DNA of 64,000 nucleotides from Microtetraspora malaysiensis (GCF_001528665.1 NZ_BBYJ01000038.1:62001-126000), one strand, 5' to 3'. Counted from the first letter of the stretch, positions 9,191-19,049 are shown. The notes: generated by a model not told the origin, from the letters alone. Numbers and translations: made by a program.

Positions 9191-9346
9191 CGTGCCTGAC
9201 AAATCAAGCCCTGCTGCGCGCGGCCCAGACGGCGCCTCGCTGCGTTGTCGTCGTCGGCCGTAGGCTCCGCTACGGCCTCCTCCTCCGCCTTGCGATGCAT
9301 CCATCTGGATCCGCGCTCGCTACGGGCAGCATTTGTCAGACACTCT
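9191..9346. mobile_element. MITE-like element with 13-bp imperfect terminal repeats
   Basis: GTGCCTGACAAAT (9192-9204) and ATTTGTCAGACAC (9331-9343) are inverted repeats with one mismatch about 150 bp apart. The interior has further self-complementary blocks around GGCCGTAGGCTCCGCTACGGCC and no coding frame for a transposase. Both ends recur in the same order, without the middle, at 30190-30242, so the sequence is a dispersed repeat. No target duplication is obvious. It separates the peptide-importer operon from whatever promoter once stood upstream. Confidence 0.65.
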
Positions 9347-9416
9347 CTAATGATCTGTCTACTCAAACGCCCCAAATGGCTAGATGCAGTAAACACCATC
9401 CATATGCGAATCTTCC

Positions 9417-9451
9417 ACCGCTTTTCCTACTTGAACAGTAGGAAAAGCGGT
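9417..9451. promoter_or_regulatory. perfect 15-bp inverted repeat upstream of two divergent genes
   Basis: ACCGCTTTTCCTACT (9417-9431), 5-nt loop, AGTAGGAAAAGCGGT (9437-9451), no mismatch. It lies 82 nt before the propeller-protein ATG and about 70 nt from the MITE. There is no T tract after either arm, and it sits between divergent genes rather than after one, so an operator or a 5' UTR structure is more likely than a terminator. Confidence 0.55.
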
Positions 9452-9533
9452 GACCTTCGACACATCGTGGCCGATTCGTAACGCAACCTTTCGCCCACCC
9501 TCCGCATCTATCAGGTGACGAAAGGAGCAAGCG

Positions 9534-10583
9534 ATGACAAGGAAAACGGCAATCCTCGCCGCCGCGGTCGCCGCGACGATCTCCGCTCTGGCCGCCCCCA
9601 CCGCCGCCCAGGCGCGTACGGGCACCGCCGCAGCCGTGGAGACGAGAACGGGAGCCTCGTCCGCCGCGAAGGGCGAGGTCCGCTACGCCTGGGCGAAGTT
9701 GTGCGCGAAGAAGGGCGAGGAATACAACATCCCCTGCGGGCCGTGGACGGCCGTCATGCGCGACGGCACGGCCCGTACGGTCACCGACGCCCGGGTCAAC
9801 CCCGTCACCGCCGCCGGCAAGGTCGACAAGGAGATGATGTCCGAGTTCGCCCTCAGTGGCGACGGCCGATACGCGGCCTACTTCCGCAAGTCGGACAACA
9901 AGCTGGTGATCCGCGACTTCGCCGCGAACCGGGTTCGGGTACTGCCCGGCACGACGGGCCGCCTGCCCAAGGGCGTCGGCATGGACGACGTCAACGCCAA
10001 GCTGTCGTACGACGGCGAGCGCATCCTGCTCGACTACTCGTCCGGGGATGCCAAGCTCTCCACGCTGCTCGTCGACCTCACGACGGGCAAGGTCAGCACG
10101 ATCTCGCCGAAGCTCTCCGTCCAGGACTTCAGCCCCGATGGCCGCCACCTCCTGGCGACCCGCTCCACCAGCGAGAACACCACCGAGCTCCTCGTCCTCG
10201 ACGAGAACGGCGCCACGACCGCCCGCCGCATCGTGCCGCAGGTCATCGCCAACAACATGCCGCAGGCCGTGGCAGACGATGGCAACAGCGTCGCCGTCAC
10301 GATCACCACGCCGTCGGGCAAGACGCGCCTGCGCGTCTACGACCTGGAGGCCGACAACGTCGGCGCGGCGGTGGACGTGAAGGTGCCGAAGAACGAGTCA
10401 CCCTACCGACTCAGCTGGGACGCCTCCGGATCCCTGACGCTGTGGGATCTGCGCAGCAACAAGGACGGTGACACGACGGGCCTCGTGCGTCGCTCTCTCG
10501 ACCCCGACTCGGGCGCCACGAGCACGATCGACACGATCAAGCTCGGCTCCAAGGTCTACATGTGGTGGCTGCCGGGCGAATGA
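9534..10583 (+). CDS. secreted beta-propeller-like protein
   Basis: 349 residues. A Sec signal peptide covers about 1-27 (TRKTAILAAAVAATISALAA, then PTAAQA-R). The mature part shows spaced blade-like motifs of the TolB/WD40-like type: SGDGRYAAYFRKSDNKLVIRD, SYDGERILLDYSSGD, SPDGRHLLATRS, WDASGSLTLWDLRSN. These six- or seven-bladed propellers usually bind partners rather than catalyse. AAAGGAG stands 6 nt before the ATG. I do not recognise a specific family. It is convergent with htpX and probably transcribed alone. Confidence 0.8.
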   Translation: MTRKTAILAAAVAATISALAAPTAAQARTGTAAAVETRTGASSAAKGEVRYAWAKLCAKKGEEYNIPCGPWTAVMRDGTARTVTDARVNPVTAAGKVDKEMMSEFALSGDGRYAAYFRKSDNKLVIRDFAANRVRVLPGTTGRLPKGVGMDDVNAKLSYDGERILLDYSSGDAKLSTLLVDLTTGKVSTISPKLSVQDFSPDGRHLLATRSTSENTTELLVLDENGATTARRIVPQVIANNMPQAVADDGNSVAVTITTPSGKTRLRVYDLEADNVGAAVDVKVPKNESPYRLSWDASGSLTLWDLRSNKDGDTTGLVRRSLDPDSGATSTIDTIKLGSKVYMWWLPGE

Positions 10584-10614
10584 CCCCACGCCTCACGGAC
10601 CCTCGTACGGACGG

Positions 10615-10654
10615 CAGACCGGTCACGCACCCTCGCCTCGACGTGACCGGTCTG
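10615..10654. terminator. bidirectional terminator hairpin
   Basis: CAGACCGGTCACG (10615-10627) pairs without mismatch with CGTGACCGGTCTG (10642-10654) around a 14-nt loop, between the stops of two convergent genes (10583 plus and 10681 minus). Confidence 0.75.
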
Positions 10655-10680
10655 GCTCACGCGCCCCTCCGAGGAGAAGG

Positions 10681-11529
10681 TCAGCGACGGTAGCCGGCCA
10701 TCCGCTCCAGCCGGGCGACCCGCTCGGCGGTCGGCGGATGGGTCGAGAACAGCTTGCCGACGCCCGCGCCGCGGAACGGGTTCGCGATCATCATGTGGCT
10801 CGCGGAGGCCAGCCGGCCGTTCTCCGGCAGCGGCAGCCGCCGGGCGCCCATCTCGATCTTGCGGAGCGCCGAGGCCAGCGCCAGCGGGTCGCCGGTGATC
10901 CGGGCGCTCGACTCGTCGGCGGCGAACTCGCGCGAGCGGGAGATCGCCATCTGGATCATGGACGCGGCCACCGGGCCAAGGATCATCATGAGCAGCGCGC
11001 CGAGGAAGCCCGGGCCGTCGTCGTCGTCCGACCCGAAGAACATCCCGATGTATCCGAAGTACGTGATCATCGTGGCCAGCGCCCCGGCGACCGACGAGAT
11101 CAGGATGTCCCGGTTGTAGACGTGGGACAGCTCGTGCCCGATCACTCCCCTGAGCTCCCGCGCATCCAGCACCGTGAGGAGGCCGTGGGTGACGCAGACG
11201 GCCGCGTTGCGCGGGTTCCGTCCCGTGGCGAACGCGTTCGGCTGCATGGTCGGGGAGACGTAGATCCGCGGCATCGGCTGGCGCGCGTCATAGGACAGGT
11301 CGCGGACGATGCGGTAGAGGACCGGCTGCTCCACCTCGCTGACGGGGCGCGCCCGCATCGCGGAGAGGGCGATCCGGTCGGAGAAGAAGTAGGCGATCCC
11401 GTTGGTCAGCAGCGCGATCACGAGGGCCAGCCGCACGCCGGAGCCGCCTCCGAGCCAGGCTCCCACAACCAGGATCAGCGCGGAGAGAGCCCCCAGAAGG
11501 ATCGCGGTACGCAGGCCGTTGTGGTGCAC
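10681..11529 (-). CDS. htpX: HtpX-type membrane zinc metalloprotease (M48)
   Basis: 282 residues. Two N-terminal membrane helices (about 8-26 and 31-50), the zinc motif HELSH (132-136) with the downstream zinc-ligand Glu in SREFAADE, and two more hydrophobic segments between them. HtpX cuts misfolded membrane proteins on the cytoplasmic side. It follows nuoN by 85 nt on the same strand; together with the second M48 gene at 22.3-23.6 kb, this nuo cluster has a membrane-linked peptidase at each end, suggesting quality control of the complex. Confidence 0.92.
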   Translation of the reverse strand: MHHNGLRTAILLGALSALILVVGAWLGGGSGVRLALVIALLTNGIAYFFSDRIALSAMRARPVSEVEQPVLYRIVRDLSYDARQPMPRIYVSPTMQPNAFATGRNPRNAAVCVTHGLLTVLDARELRGVIGHELSHVYNRDILISSVAGALATMITYFGYIGMFFGSDDDDGPGFLGALLMMILGPVAASMIQMAISRSREFAADESSARITGDPLALASALRKIEMGARRLPLPENGRLASASHMMIANPFRGAGVGKLFSTHPPTAERVARLERMAGYRR

Positions 11530-11614
11530 GCCACCCTCCTCACGAGCTCACGATTTGGTGCGTTCACCGGTACCAACGTGCGTGGCCAGGCAGAACGTTC
11601 CCACCGGGAAACGA

Positions 11615-13051
11615 TCAGCCGACGACGGCGAGCACCAGTTGCGGAGCGACCGAGAAGGCCAGAGTGACCAGGACCGCGATCCCCACGGCGAGCGCGGCCG
11701 GCACCGGCGCGGACACCCGCGCGGGCGGGGCCGGGGCGGGCGTGAACAGCCGGGCCGTCCAGGCGATGTAGTAGTAGAGCCCGATCACCGTGTTCACCGC
11801 CATGACGACGGCGAGCCACCCGAGCCCGCCCTCCACGATCTGGCGGAACACCACGACCTTGGCGAACAACCCGGCGAGCCCCGGCGGGAGGCCGGCCAGG
11901 CAGAGGAGGAAGAAGGCGAGCGCGACCGCCGCCCCGGGCCGCCCGAAGGCGAGCCCGCGGTAGTCGTCCAGCTCGCCCCGCGCCGCCGTACGGGAGACCG
12001 TCATGACCACCGCGAACGCTCCGAGGTTCATCACGGCGTAGATGACGAGGTACGCCACCGAGGCGTCGCGGGCGCTGCCGCCGATCACGGCGAGCGGGGC
12101 GAGGATGTAGCCGGACTGGGCGACCGACGACCAGGCGAGCAGCCGCAGCGCGGCGCGCTGGCGCAGGGCGAGGACGTTCCCGGCGGTCATGGTCAGCGCG
12201 GCCACGACCGCGACGACGGGCGCCCACAGCGCCGCCTGCCCGGGCAGGCCGACGGTCAGGATGAGGATCAGCCCGGCGAACCCGGCGGCCTTGGAGACGA
12301 CCGAGAGCAGCGCCGCGACCGGGACGGGCGCGCCCTGGTAGACGTCACCCGCCCAGAAGTGGAACGGCACCGCCGCCACCTTGAACGCGAACCCGGCCAG
12401 GACCAGCACGACGGCCACGGACGCCGCGCCGGAAGCGGCAGCGCCGGAGAGGGCCGCCGAGAGCGGCTCCAGATAGAGCGTCCCGGTCAGCCCGTACAGC
12501 AGCGAGACGCCGAACAGCGTGACGGCGGTCGAGATCACCGACACGAGGAAGAGCTTGAGCGCCGCCTCGGAGGCCCGGCCGTCGTACCGCTTCAGCGCGG
12601 TCAGCGCGAACACGGGCAGGGAGACCAGTTCGAGCGCCACGACGAGCGTGGCCAGGTCGCGCGCGGCGGGCAGCAGGACCGCGCCGGTCAGGGCACACAG
12701 CAGCAGGAAGTACCACTCGCCCGGCGGGATGCGCCGCTCCGCCAGCTCGGTCATCGACAGCAGCACGACCACGACCCCGGCGCCGAGCACCAGCCCGGAC
12801 AGCACGAGCGTGAACCCGTCCACGACGAAGGAGCACCCGGCGCCGCCGGTGCAGAACGTGCGCCGCTCCCCACCGCCGAGGGCCTGCGCCGCGACGAAGC
12901 CGCCCGCGACCACGACCCCGGCCAGCGTGACCAGCCCGAGCGGCCCCGGTGTACGGCGGGGCCGGAAGACGTCGAGCAGCAGCACCAGCCCGGCCGCCAG
13001 CGCGAGCGCCAGCGGCGCGCCGATCGCGACGTAGTCGATGGACTGGATCAC
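11615..13051 (-). CDS. nuoN: complex I-like subunit N (antiporter-like)
   Basis: 478 residues, about 14 membrane helices. The proton-translocation family block around LRLLAWSSVAQSGYILAPLAV and the lysine-bearing helix KAAGFAGLILIL identify the NuoL/M/N family; length and position after nuoM identify N. NuoN is one of three proton channels in the membrane arm. Its GTG overlaps the nuoM stop by 4 nt (GTGA), so the two are translationally coupled. Confidence 0.93.
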   Translation of the reverse strand: MIQSIDYVAIGAPLALALAAGLVLLLDVFRPRRTPGPLGLVTLAGVVVAGGFVAAQALGGGERRTFCTGGAGCSFVVDGFTLVLSGLVLGAGVVVVLLSMTELAERRIPPGEWYFLLLCALTGAVLLPAARDLATLVVALELVSLPVFALTALKRYDGRASEAALKLFLVSVISTAVTLFGVSLLYGLTGTLYLEPLSAALSGAAASGAASVAVVLVLAGFAFKVAAVPFHFWAGDVYQGAPVPVAALLSVVSKAAGFAGLILILTVGLPGQAALWAPVVAVVAALTMTAGNVLALRQRAALRLLAWSSVAQSGYILAPLAVIGGSARDASVAYLVIYAVMNLGAFAVVMTVSRTAARGELDDYRGLAFGRPGAAVALAFFLLCLAGLPPGLAGLFAKVVVFRQIVEGGLGWLAVVMAVNTVIGLYYYIAWTARLFTPAPAPPARVSAPVPAALAVGIAVLVTLAFSVAPQLVLAVVG

Positions 13052-14691
13052 GCGCCCACCCCCCGGAGGATGGCCTGCACGGCCGGCGTGGTGATGGCCA
13101 GCAGCGCCTTCGGCCAGAGGCCGAAGATCAGGATCAGCACGACCAGCGGCACCCAGGCGGCCAGCTCGTACGCGGTCACGTCACGCCGTTCAGGCGGCTC
13201 CCCGAGCCCGCCGAGACCCGGAACGCCCGGAGCTCCCGGAGCCGCGACGGCGGCGACGGCGGCGACGACCGTTCCCGTGGCGACCGGCTCCACCGGCCCC
13301 TCGCCGCCCAGGACCTCGCGCACCTCCTCCGCCGACGTGACCGGCGGCCCCTCCGGCACCACCGGGCTTCCGTGCGTCACCCGGGACAGCATCCGCAGGA
13401 AGTACGCGGCGGTCAGGACGGTGCCGACACCGCCGATCACCATGAAGACCAGGAACAGCGGCCGGGACAGCTCGGCGGCGGGCCGGAACGCCCCGAACAG
13501 CGCGAGCATCTCCCCCCAGAACCCGGCCAGGCCGGGCAGCCCCAGCGACGCGACGCAGGCGAAGGTCAGCAACGACCCGATGTACGGCAGGCGGCTCAGC
13601 ATCCCGCCGCCCAGCCGTGTCATGTCGGCCGTGCCGTACCGGTCCTTGACCGCGCCGGCGATGAAGAAGAGCAGCCCGGTGATCAGGCCGTGCGCGACGT
13701 TGCCGAAGAGGGCGGCGTTGACGCCGACCGGGGTCAGCGTCGCGAAGCCGAGCAGCACGAACCCCATGTGCCCGACCGACGAGTACGCGATCATCCGCTT
13801 GAGGTCGCGCTGCGCGAGGCAGGCCAGGGAGCCGTAGACGATGCCGATCACCCCGAACGCGCCGAGCCAGGGGGCGAGCGCGGCGGCGCCCTCCGGCAGG
13901 ATCGGGATCGCGATGCGGGCGAAGCCGTACGTGCCCATCTTGAGCAGCACTCCGGCGAGCAGCACCGAGCCCACGGTCGGCGCCTCGGTGTGCGCGTCGG
14001 GCAGCCAGGTGTGCAGCGGCCACATCGGCGCCTTGACCGCCAGGCCGAGGCCGATCGCCAGGAACGCCACGATCTGCGCCGAACGCGCGATGGTGTGGCC
14101 GTGGGCGAGCGCCACCATGTCCAGCGTCCCCGCCTGGGCCCAGACGACCAGCAGTCCCAGCAGCATGACGGCGGAGCCGAGCAGCGTGTACAGGATGAAC
14201 TTGACCGCCGCCGCCCGCCGTCCCGGCCCGCCCCAGACGGCGATCACGAAGTACATCGGGACGAGGACGACCTCGAAGAACACGAAGAACAGCAGCAGAT
14301 CGAGCGCGAGGAACGTGCCGATCATGCCCGTTTCGAGGACCAGCAGCGTGAACACGAGCGCCCGGGGCCGGCGCGGCGGTCGACCGGCCAGGAGGACGAA
14401 GCACAGGAACGTCAGCAGCGCGGTCAGCACGATCAGCGGCAGCGAGACGCCGTCCACGCCCAGATGGAACCGCAGGGCCAGCCCCGGGATCCAGGACAGG
14501 TCGGTCTCGAACTGGATCCGGGCCGCGTGGCCGTAGTCGAAGGTCGCCGCCAGCCCGACCGCGAGGACCAGCGTCACTCCGGAGACGGCCAGGCCGTACC
14601 GGCGGGGCGTCCGCCCGGCGAACCCGGGAAGGAGCAGCACGGCCGCGCCGACCAGGGGAACGGCGAGCATCGCGATCGGGAGCCAGCTCAT
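13048..14691 (-). CDS. nuoM: complex I-like subunit M (antiporter-like)
   Basis: 547 residues with about 14 helices. NuoM signatures: [31 protein letters not shown] and DLKRMIAYSSVGHMGFVLLG. A soluble stretch of about 70 residues near the C-terminus (PVVPEGPPVTSAEEV and the Gly/Pro/Val/Ala-rich run after it) is longer than usual and interrupts the helices. Starts ATG 14691, 16 nt after nuoL. Confidence 0.94.
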   Translation of the reverse strand: MSWLPIAMLAVPLVGAAVLLLPGFAGRTPRRYGLAVSGVTLVLAVGLAATFDYGHAARIQFETDLSWIPGLALRFHLGVDGVSLPLIVLTALLTFLCFVLLAGRPPRRPRALVFTLLVLETGMIGTFLALDLLLFFVFFEVVLVPMYFVIAVWGGPGRRAAAVKFILYTLLGSAVMLLGLLVVWAQAGTLDMVALAHGHTIARSAQIVAFLAIGLGLAVKAPMWPLHTWLPDAHTEAPTVGSVLLAGVLLKMGTYGFARIAIPILPEGAAALAPWLGAFGVIGIVYGSLACLAQRDLKRMIAYSSVGHMGFVLLGFATLTPVGVNAALFGNVAHGLITGLLFFIAGAVKDRYGTADMTRLGGGMLSRLPYIGSLLTFACVASLGLPGLAGFWGEMLALFGAFRPAAELSRPLFLVFMVIGGVGTVLTAAYFLRMLSRVTHGSPVVPEGPPVTSAEEVREVLGGEGPVEPVATGTVVAAVAAVAAPGAPGVPGLGGLGEPPERRDVTAYELAAWVPLVVLILIFGLWPKALLAITTPAVQAILRGVGA

Positions 14692-14707
14692 ACGCGGGGC
14701 ACCTCCG

Positions 14708-16543
14708 TCATCCCAGCACCACCACCGCCACCGCGATCAGCAGCACCCCGGCGAGCACGCCGGTGACATAGAGCTGGGCGTTGCCGTTCTGCGCGCGGCG
14801 CAGCAGCCCGGACAGGCCGACCGCCGCCCGCCCCGACCCGCGTACGGCGCCGTCGACCACCCGGTCGTCGGCGCGCACCACGCCGCGCGCGAGCCGCAGG
14901 ACCGGCCGGGCGACCAGCCGGTCGTAGACGGCGTCCAGGTAGAAGGCGCGCTCGCACGGCGTGCGGAAGGGGCCGAGCATCCGCGCCGGATCCAGCTCCG
15001 GAGCGCCGCGCCACAGCGCGTAGACGACGCCGGCGCCGAGCAGCGCGATCACCACGCTGGTCGCCGCCGACCCCGCGTCGAGGTCGCGGACCCCGGCGAA
15101 GCCGAGCCCCAGGGCGGGTACGGCGAGCAGCACGACCGGCCACAGCATGGAGCGGGGCACCCGGCGGTGCCCCCCACCGTGATCACCTGCGTGTGGCAGC
15201 ACGACCGTCCGCGGCGAGCCGAAGAACGTGCGCAGCCAGGCGCGGGCCGCGTAGGCGCCGGTCACACCCACGGTGACGAGCGCGCAGCCGTACAGGAAGG
15301 GCTGCGCGGGGCCGTGGGCGCGCTCGATGGCCGCGATCACGGCGTCCTTGCTGAAGAAACCGCTGGCCGGCGGCAGCCCGGCGAGCGCGGCGAACCCGAT
15401 CGTCATCGTCCAGAACGTCACCGGCAGGGTCGAGCGGAGCCCGCCCATGTGGCTCATCAGGTTCGACTCGACGTGGTGGATGACCACGCCCGCGCACAGG
15501 AACAGCAGCGCCTTGAACGCGCCGTGCGTCACCAGGTGGAAGATCGCCGCGTGCTCCGACCCGGCCGCCAGCGCCCCCGCCATGAGCGCGAGCTGGCTGA
15601 TCGTCGAGTACGCCAGCACCCGCTTGAGGTCGTCCTGCGCCAGTGCGGCGAGCGCCGCGCCCAGCATCCCCACCGCGGCGATCACGCCGAGCACGTCCAG
15701 CGTCGGCTGGGCCGCCAGGAAGGCCGGATAGAGCCGGGCGACCACGAAGATGCCCGCGGCCACCATGGTGGCCGCGTGGATGAGCGCGCTGATCGGGGTC
15801 GGGCCGGCCATGGCGTCCGGCAGCCACGTGTGCAGCGGCACCTGGGCGCTCTTGCCCGCGACCCCGGCGAGGAGCAGCATCGTCGCGGCGACGAGCGTGC
15901 CCTTCGGCAGGTCGGCGGCGAGGATGTCGTCGATGCGGAAGCTGCCCGCCGACAGCCCGAGGGTGAATATCCCGAACAGGAATCCGACGTCACCGAGCCG
16001 GGTGACCAGGAACGCCTTGACCGCCGCCCGCGAGTTGGCCCGGTCCTCCCACCAGTGCCCGATCAGCAGGTAGGAGCACAGGCCCATGATCTCCCAGCCG
16101 ACGTACAGGACGATCAGGTCGCCCGCGTAGACCACGAGCAGCATGGCGCTGGTGAACAGGCTGATGAACGAGCTGTACGACGGATAACGCGGGTCGTCCC
16201 GCATGTATCCGACGGAGTACACCTGGACCGCCAGCGCCACGACGGTGACGAGGACGCCGACGAGGGCGGCGAGCCCGCCCGCCTGGAGCCCCACGGAGAT
16301 GGGCACGGAGCCGGTCTCGATGCGGACCGGCCACGCCGCCGCCTCGCCGCCGCCGGTCGCCTGCCACCCGGCCAGCCACGCCGCCGCCACCGCCGCGCCC
16401 GCGACGGGTACGACCGCGAACCACGCCGCCCGCCGCCGTGCCGTACGGGCGGGGGTGCGGCGGCGCGGGAACCGCGAGCCGAGCAGCCCGGCGGCGGCTC
16501 CCGTGAACGGCAGCAGGACGGCGAGAGCGGCCAGGACGATCAT
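14708..16543 (-). CDS. nuoL: complex I-like subunit L (antiporter-like)
   Basis: 611 residues. Signatures include [39 protein letters not shown] and [20 protein letters not shown]-terminal hydrophobic helix ([20 protein letters not shown]) after a long amphipathic region fits the lateral helix of NuoL. The frame is open further upstream, but ATG 16543 is chosen because it overlaps the nuoK stop (ATGA) and begins the first membrane helix. Confidence 0.94.
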   Translation of the reverse strand: MIVLAALAVLLPFTGAAAGLLGSRFPRRRTPARTARRRAAWFAVVPVAGAAVAAAWLAGWQATGGGEAAAWPVRIETGSVPISVGLQAGGLAALVGVLVTVVALAVQVYSVGYMRDDPRYPSYSSFISLFTSAMLLVVYAGDLIVLYVGWEIMGLCSYLLIGHWWEDRANSRAAVKAFLVTRLGDVGFLFGIFTLGLSAGSFRIDDILAADLPKGTLVAATMLLLAGVAGKSAQVPLHTWLPDAMAGPTPISALIHAATMVAAGIFVVARLYPAFLAAQPTLDVLGVIAAVGMLGAALAALAQDDLKRVLAYSTISQLALMAGALAAGSEHAAIFHLVTHGAFKALLFLCAGVVIHHVESNLMSHMGGLRSTLPVTFWTMTIGFAALAGLPPASGFFSKDAVIAAIERAHGPAQPFLYGCALVTVGVTGAYAARAWLRTFFGSPRTVVLPHAGDHGGGHRRVPRSMLWPVVLLAVPALGLGFAGVRDLDAGSAATSVVIALLGAGVVYALWRGAPELDPARMLGPFRTPCERAFYLDAVYDRLVARPVLRLARGVVRADDRVVDGAVRGSGRAAVGLSGLLRRAQNGNAQLYVTGVLAGVLLIAVAVVVLG

Positions 16544-16998
16544 CCGGCCTCCGAGGGGTCGAGCGCTCCGGCGGAACCCGAGCCTGAGGGGGCCGGCCGC
16601 GGTCCCGGCGCGGCCGGTCCGGCGTCGGGTGGGGTGGGAGGGCCGGACGGGCCGGATCCGGGCGGCCCGGCGGTCGTGGGACTCATGAGGTCGCGCTCGC
16701 TCAGGTCCCGGAGCCGATCGACGTCGATGGTGCGGCGGTTCCTGAAGACCGAGAGCACGATCGCGAGGCCCAGCCCCACCTCGGCCGCCGCGATCACGAT
16801 GACGAACAGCGTGAGCACCTGACCGCCGTGCAGCCGGTCGCGTAACCACACGTCGAATACGACGAGATTGAGGTTGACCGCGTTGAGCATCAACTCGACC
16901 GACATCAGCACGAGGATCGCGTTGCGCCGGGCGAGCACGCCGTAGACGCCGATGGAGAACAACAACGCGGAGACGACCAGGGGATAGACGACGTGCAC
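16540..16998 (-). CDS. nuoK: complex I-like subunit K with Pro/Gly-rich tail
   Basis: 152 residues against about 100 in most NuoK. Three helices with the conserved glutamates of the family ([18 protein letters not shown] and [15 protein letters not shown]). About 45 extra residues at the C-terminus are rich in Pro, Gly and Ala and probably disordered. Start is GTG 16998, one base after the nuoJ stop; longer starts would overlap nuoJ and add residues before the first helix. Confidence 0.92.
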   Translation of the reverse strand: MHVVYPLVVSALLFSIGVYGVLARRNAILVLMSVELMLNAVNLNLVVFDVWLRDRLHGGQVLTLFVIVIAAAEVGLGLAIVLSVFRNRRTIDVDRLRDLSERDLMSPTTAGPPGSGPSGPPTPPDAGPAAPGPRPAPSGSGSAGALDPSEAG

Positions 16999-16999
16999 G

Positions 17000-17674
17000 T
17001 CAACCGCCGTCCCGGGAGACCCGGCCGGAGCCGGTCTCACCCGCGGTCGCGCCGGAACCGTCCGCGGGGGGCGGGGCCGGATCCGGAGGGTGTGGCGGTG
17101 TCGTCGGGGCGGCCGGACCTCCGGCGTCGGCGGCGGGATTCGCCGGGCGGATGTCCGTGCGGGAGAGGACGATGGCGCCGATCAGGGCGGCCAGCAGGAG
17201 CACGGACAGCGCCTCGAAGGGAAGGACCCACGACCGGAAGATGCTCGCCCCCAGCGTGGCCGCCGCGCCGCCGCCGGGCTCCAGCGGCGTGTACGCGGTG
17301 GCGAACCCCTGGACGACCACGGTCACCAGGACGGCCGCCGTCCCCACCGCCACCGTGGCGGCCGTGACGCGGTTGCCCGAGTCGAGGCCGGCGCTGCGGC
17401 CGATGGGCGCGCGGGTCAGCATGATGCCGAACAGCAGCAGGACGACGATCGCGCCCACGTAGATGAGCACCTGGACCCACGCGACGAACTCGGCGGTCAG
17501 CACCAGGTAGCCGCCGGCGAGCGCGCCGAAGCAGACCACCAGCCAGAGCGCGGCATGGACGAGTTGTCTGGTCGTCACCACCAGCAGGGCGGACCCGAGA
17601 GCGACGACGCCGAGCAGCAGGAAGACGACTTCCTGCGCGCTCGGCGGCCATAGGTCCGGCACCTGCGATGTCAC
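17000..17674 (-). CDS. nuoJ: complex I-like subunit J with Pro-rich tail
   Basis: 224 residues, five membrane helices, with the NuoJ motif [24 protein letters not shown]. The last 45 or so residues are Pro/Gly/Asp-rich and probably disordered. ATG 17674 overlaps the nuoI stop by 4 nt. NuoJ lies between the quinone end and the proton channels. Confidence 0.93.
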   Translation of the reverse strand: MTSQVPDLWPPSAQEVVFLLLGVVALGSALLVVTTRQLVHAALWLVVCFGALAGGYLVLTAEFVAWVQVLIYVGAIVVLLLFGIMLTRAPIGRSAGLDSGNRVTAATVAVGTAAVLVTVVVQGFATAYTPLEPGGGAAATLGASIFRSWVLPFEALSVLLLAALIGAIVLSRTDIRPANPAADAGGPAAPTTPPHPPDPAPPPADGSGATAGETGSGRVSRDGG

Positions 17675-18915
17675 GCGTCGCCTCCCTGATCGGGTGGCGC
17701 GTCCTTCTTGGGCAGGGATCCGGGCGGCCGGATCGAGCGGACGTTCCGCAGGGCGCGCGGTGACTCGCGGCGAGCCGGAGCCTCCCGCCCGGCGGGGCCG
17801 CCCTCTGTGGAGTCGGCGGAGTCGGCGCCCGGAGATTCGGCCGGCTCTCTCTCCGCTTCGCCCGACGGCCCGGCGGTCCCGGAAGCCTCCGGTGGCCGGG
17901 AAGGTTCGGACGGCCGGGACGGCTCAGGCGGCCGGGGCGGCTCGGGAGCGCCCGGTGGGCCGGACGCCTCCGGAGACTCGGGTGTCTCGGAAGGGCCGGG
18001 TGGACGGGATGTCTCAGGTGTCTCGGAAGGGCCGGGGCCGCCGGGCGCGGACGGCCGCTGCGGCAGCGCTCCCGGCGGGCGGATCGCGCGGATCGCGGCC
18101 GGGCCGCGTGGCGCCTCGCGCCGTGCCCGCGTGCCCCTGTCGGCACCGGCCCTGCCCGCGGCTGCCCGCGTCCCTCCCTCGGCGCCGGGCTGATCCGTAC
18201 CGGCCGCGGCCTCCGAGGTCTCCGTGGGGGCTCCTGCCTCGGCGGCTCCCGGGACGGCCGCGGCCTCGGCGGGACCGGAGCCGGCGGCGGCGCCCGGGCG
18301 GGCCGTCTCGCTCGAACGCCCGGCACCGCCCGCGCCCTCGGCGCGCGAACGCCCAGGTCCGGCGGGCTCCGCACCCGCGGGCTCCCCGCCGGTATGGCCG
18401 GCCGGCCCACGAGCCGGGCGGGACGCGGCGGCGGCCGCCTCCTTGGGCGGCTCCGCGCCGACCTCGTGCGGGGGCGGAGGCGGCACGCTCTCCACCCACT
18501 CGCCCAGCCGGTCCTTTTCATGAAGCAGATCGCGAATGTCGTATTCCGCGTACTCGAACTCCGGAGCCCAGAACAGGGCGTCGAAGGGGCACACCTCGAC
18601 ACAGATGCCGCAGTACATGCAGAGCGAGAAGTCGATCGCGAACCGGTCGAGCACGTTCCGCGCGCGGGGCCGCCCGCCCTCCGGGGCCGGCAGCGTCTCC
18701 TTGTGGGAATCGATATAGATGCACCAGTCGGGGCACTCACGGGCGCAGAGCATGCAGACCGTACAGTTCTCCTCGACCAGGGCGATGACGCCCCGGCTGC
18801 GCGGAGGCAGGTCAGGGTGCACCTCGGGGTACTGCTGGGTCACCGATTTGCGCACCATGTGCTTGAGCGTGACCGCCAGCCCCTTGGCCAGCCCTTCTCC
18901 TGGTATACGTGCCAC
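17671..18915 (-). CDS. nuoI: complex I-like 2x[4Fe-4S] subunit I with long disordered extension
   Basis: 414 residues against roughly 170-200 in other NuoI. Residues 1-145 are the ferredoxin-like subunit with ligands Cys51, 54, 57, 61 and Cys99, 102, 105, 109, which would hold clusters N6a/N6b. Residues about 145-414 are Pro/Gly/Ala/Glu/Arg-rich and include two copies of a motif ARREx-PR...R-x-IRPPG-x-LP (264-285 and 381-402), the second near the end. GTG 18915 is preceded by GGGGA at good spacing. First gene of the nuoI-N unit, divergent from the HhH-protein gene. Confidence 0.92.
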   Translation of the reverse strand: MARIPGEGLAKGLAVTLKHMVRKSVTQQYPEVHPDLPPRSRGVIALVEENCTVCMLCARECPDWCIYIDSHKETLPAPEGGRPRARNVLDRFAIDFSLCMYCGICVEVCPFDALFWAPEFEYAEYDIRDLLHEKDRLGEWVESVPPPPPHEVGAEPPKEAAAAASRPARGPAGHTGGEPAGAEPAGPGRSRAEGAGGAGRSSETARPGAAAGSGPAEAAAVPGAAEAGAPTETSEAAAGTDQPGAEGGTRAAAGRAGADRGTRARREAPRGPAAIRAIRPPGALPQRPSAPGGPGPSETPETSRPPGPSETPESPEASGPPGAPEPPRPPEPSRPSEPSRPPEASGTAGPSGEAEREPAESPGADSADSTEGGPAGREAPARRESPRALRNVRSIRPPGSLPKKDAPPDQGGDA

Positions 18916-18974
18916 AATTCCCCATCATCGCGCAGGATGGACGACACGTGAATGCGGCGACCCATCCCTCTGTG

Positions 18975-19015
18975 TTTTCCACAGTTTCCACAGGCTCCTC
19001 CACTGGTTGTCCACA
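18975..19015. promoter_or_regulatory. cluster of DnaA-box-like sites
   Basis: TTGTCCACA at 19007-19015 is a perfect actinobacterial DnaA box; TTTTCCACA (18975-18983) and GTTTCCACA (18984-18992) are one- and two-mismatch forms in the same direction. All lie in the 134-bp divergent region between nuoI and the HhH-protein gene, where DnaA could act as a regulator. There is no AT-rich unwinding region or dnaA/dnaN nearby, so this is not the chromosome origin. Confidence 0.4.
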
Positions 19016-19049
19016 AGTGGAGCGGTAAAAAAGGACTTATTCTGCCACT

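Noticed and set aside
6305-9199. 964-codon plus-strand open frame
   Set aside because: Antisense of the two permease and binding-protein genes; no domain visible.
9191-9346. Insertion sequence with transposase
   Set aside because: Only 150 bp, no transposase frame; it fits a MITE.
11402-13837. 811-codon and following 605-codon plus-strand frames
   Set aside because: Opposite to nuoN and nuoM, Arg/Gly/Pro/Gln-biased composition typical of shadows.
18975-19015. Chromosome origin
   Set aside because: Only three DnaA boxes, no AT-rich unwinding element and no dnaA, dnaN or rpmH nearby.
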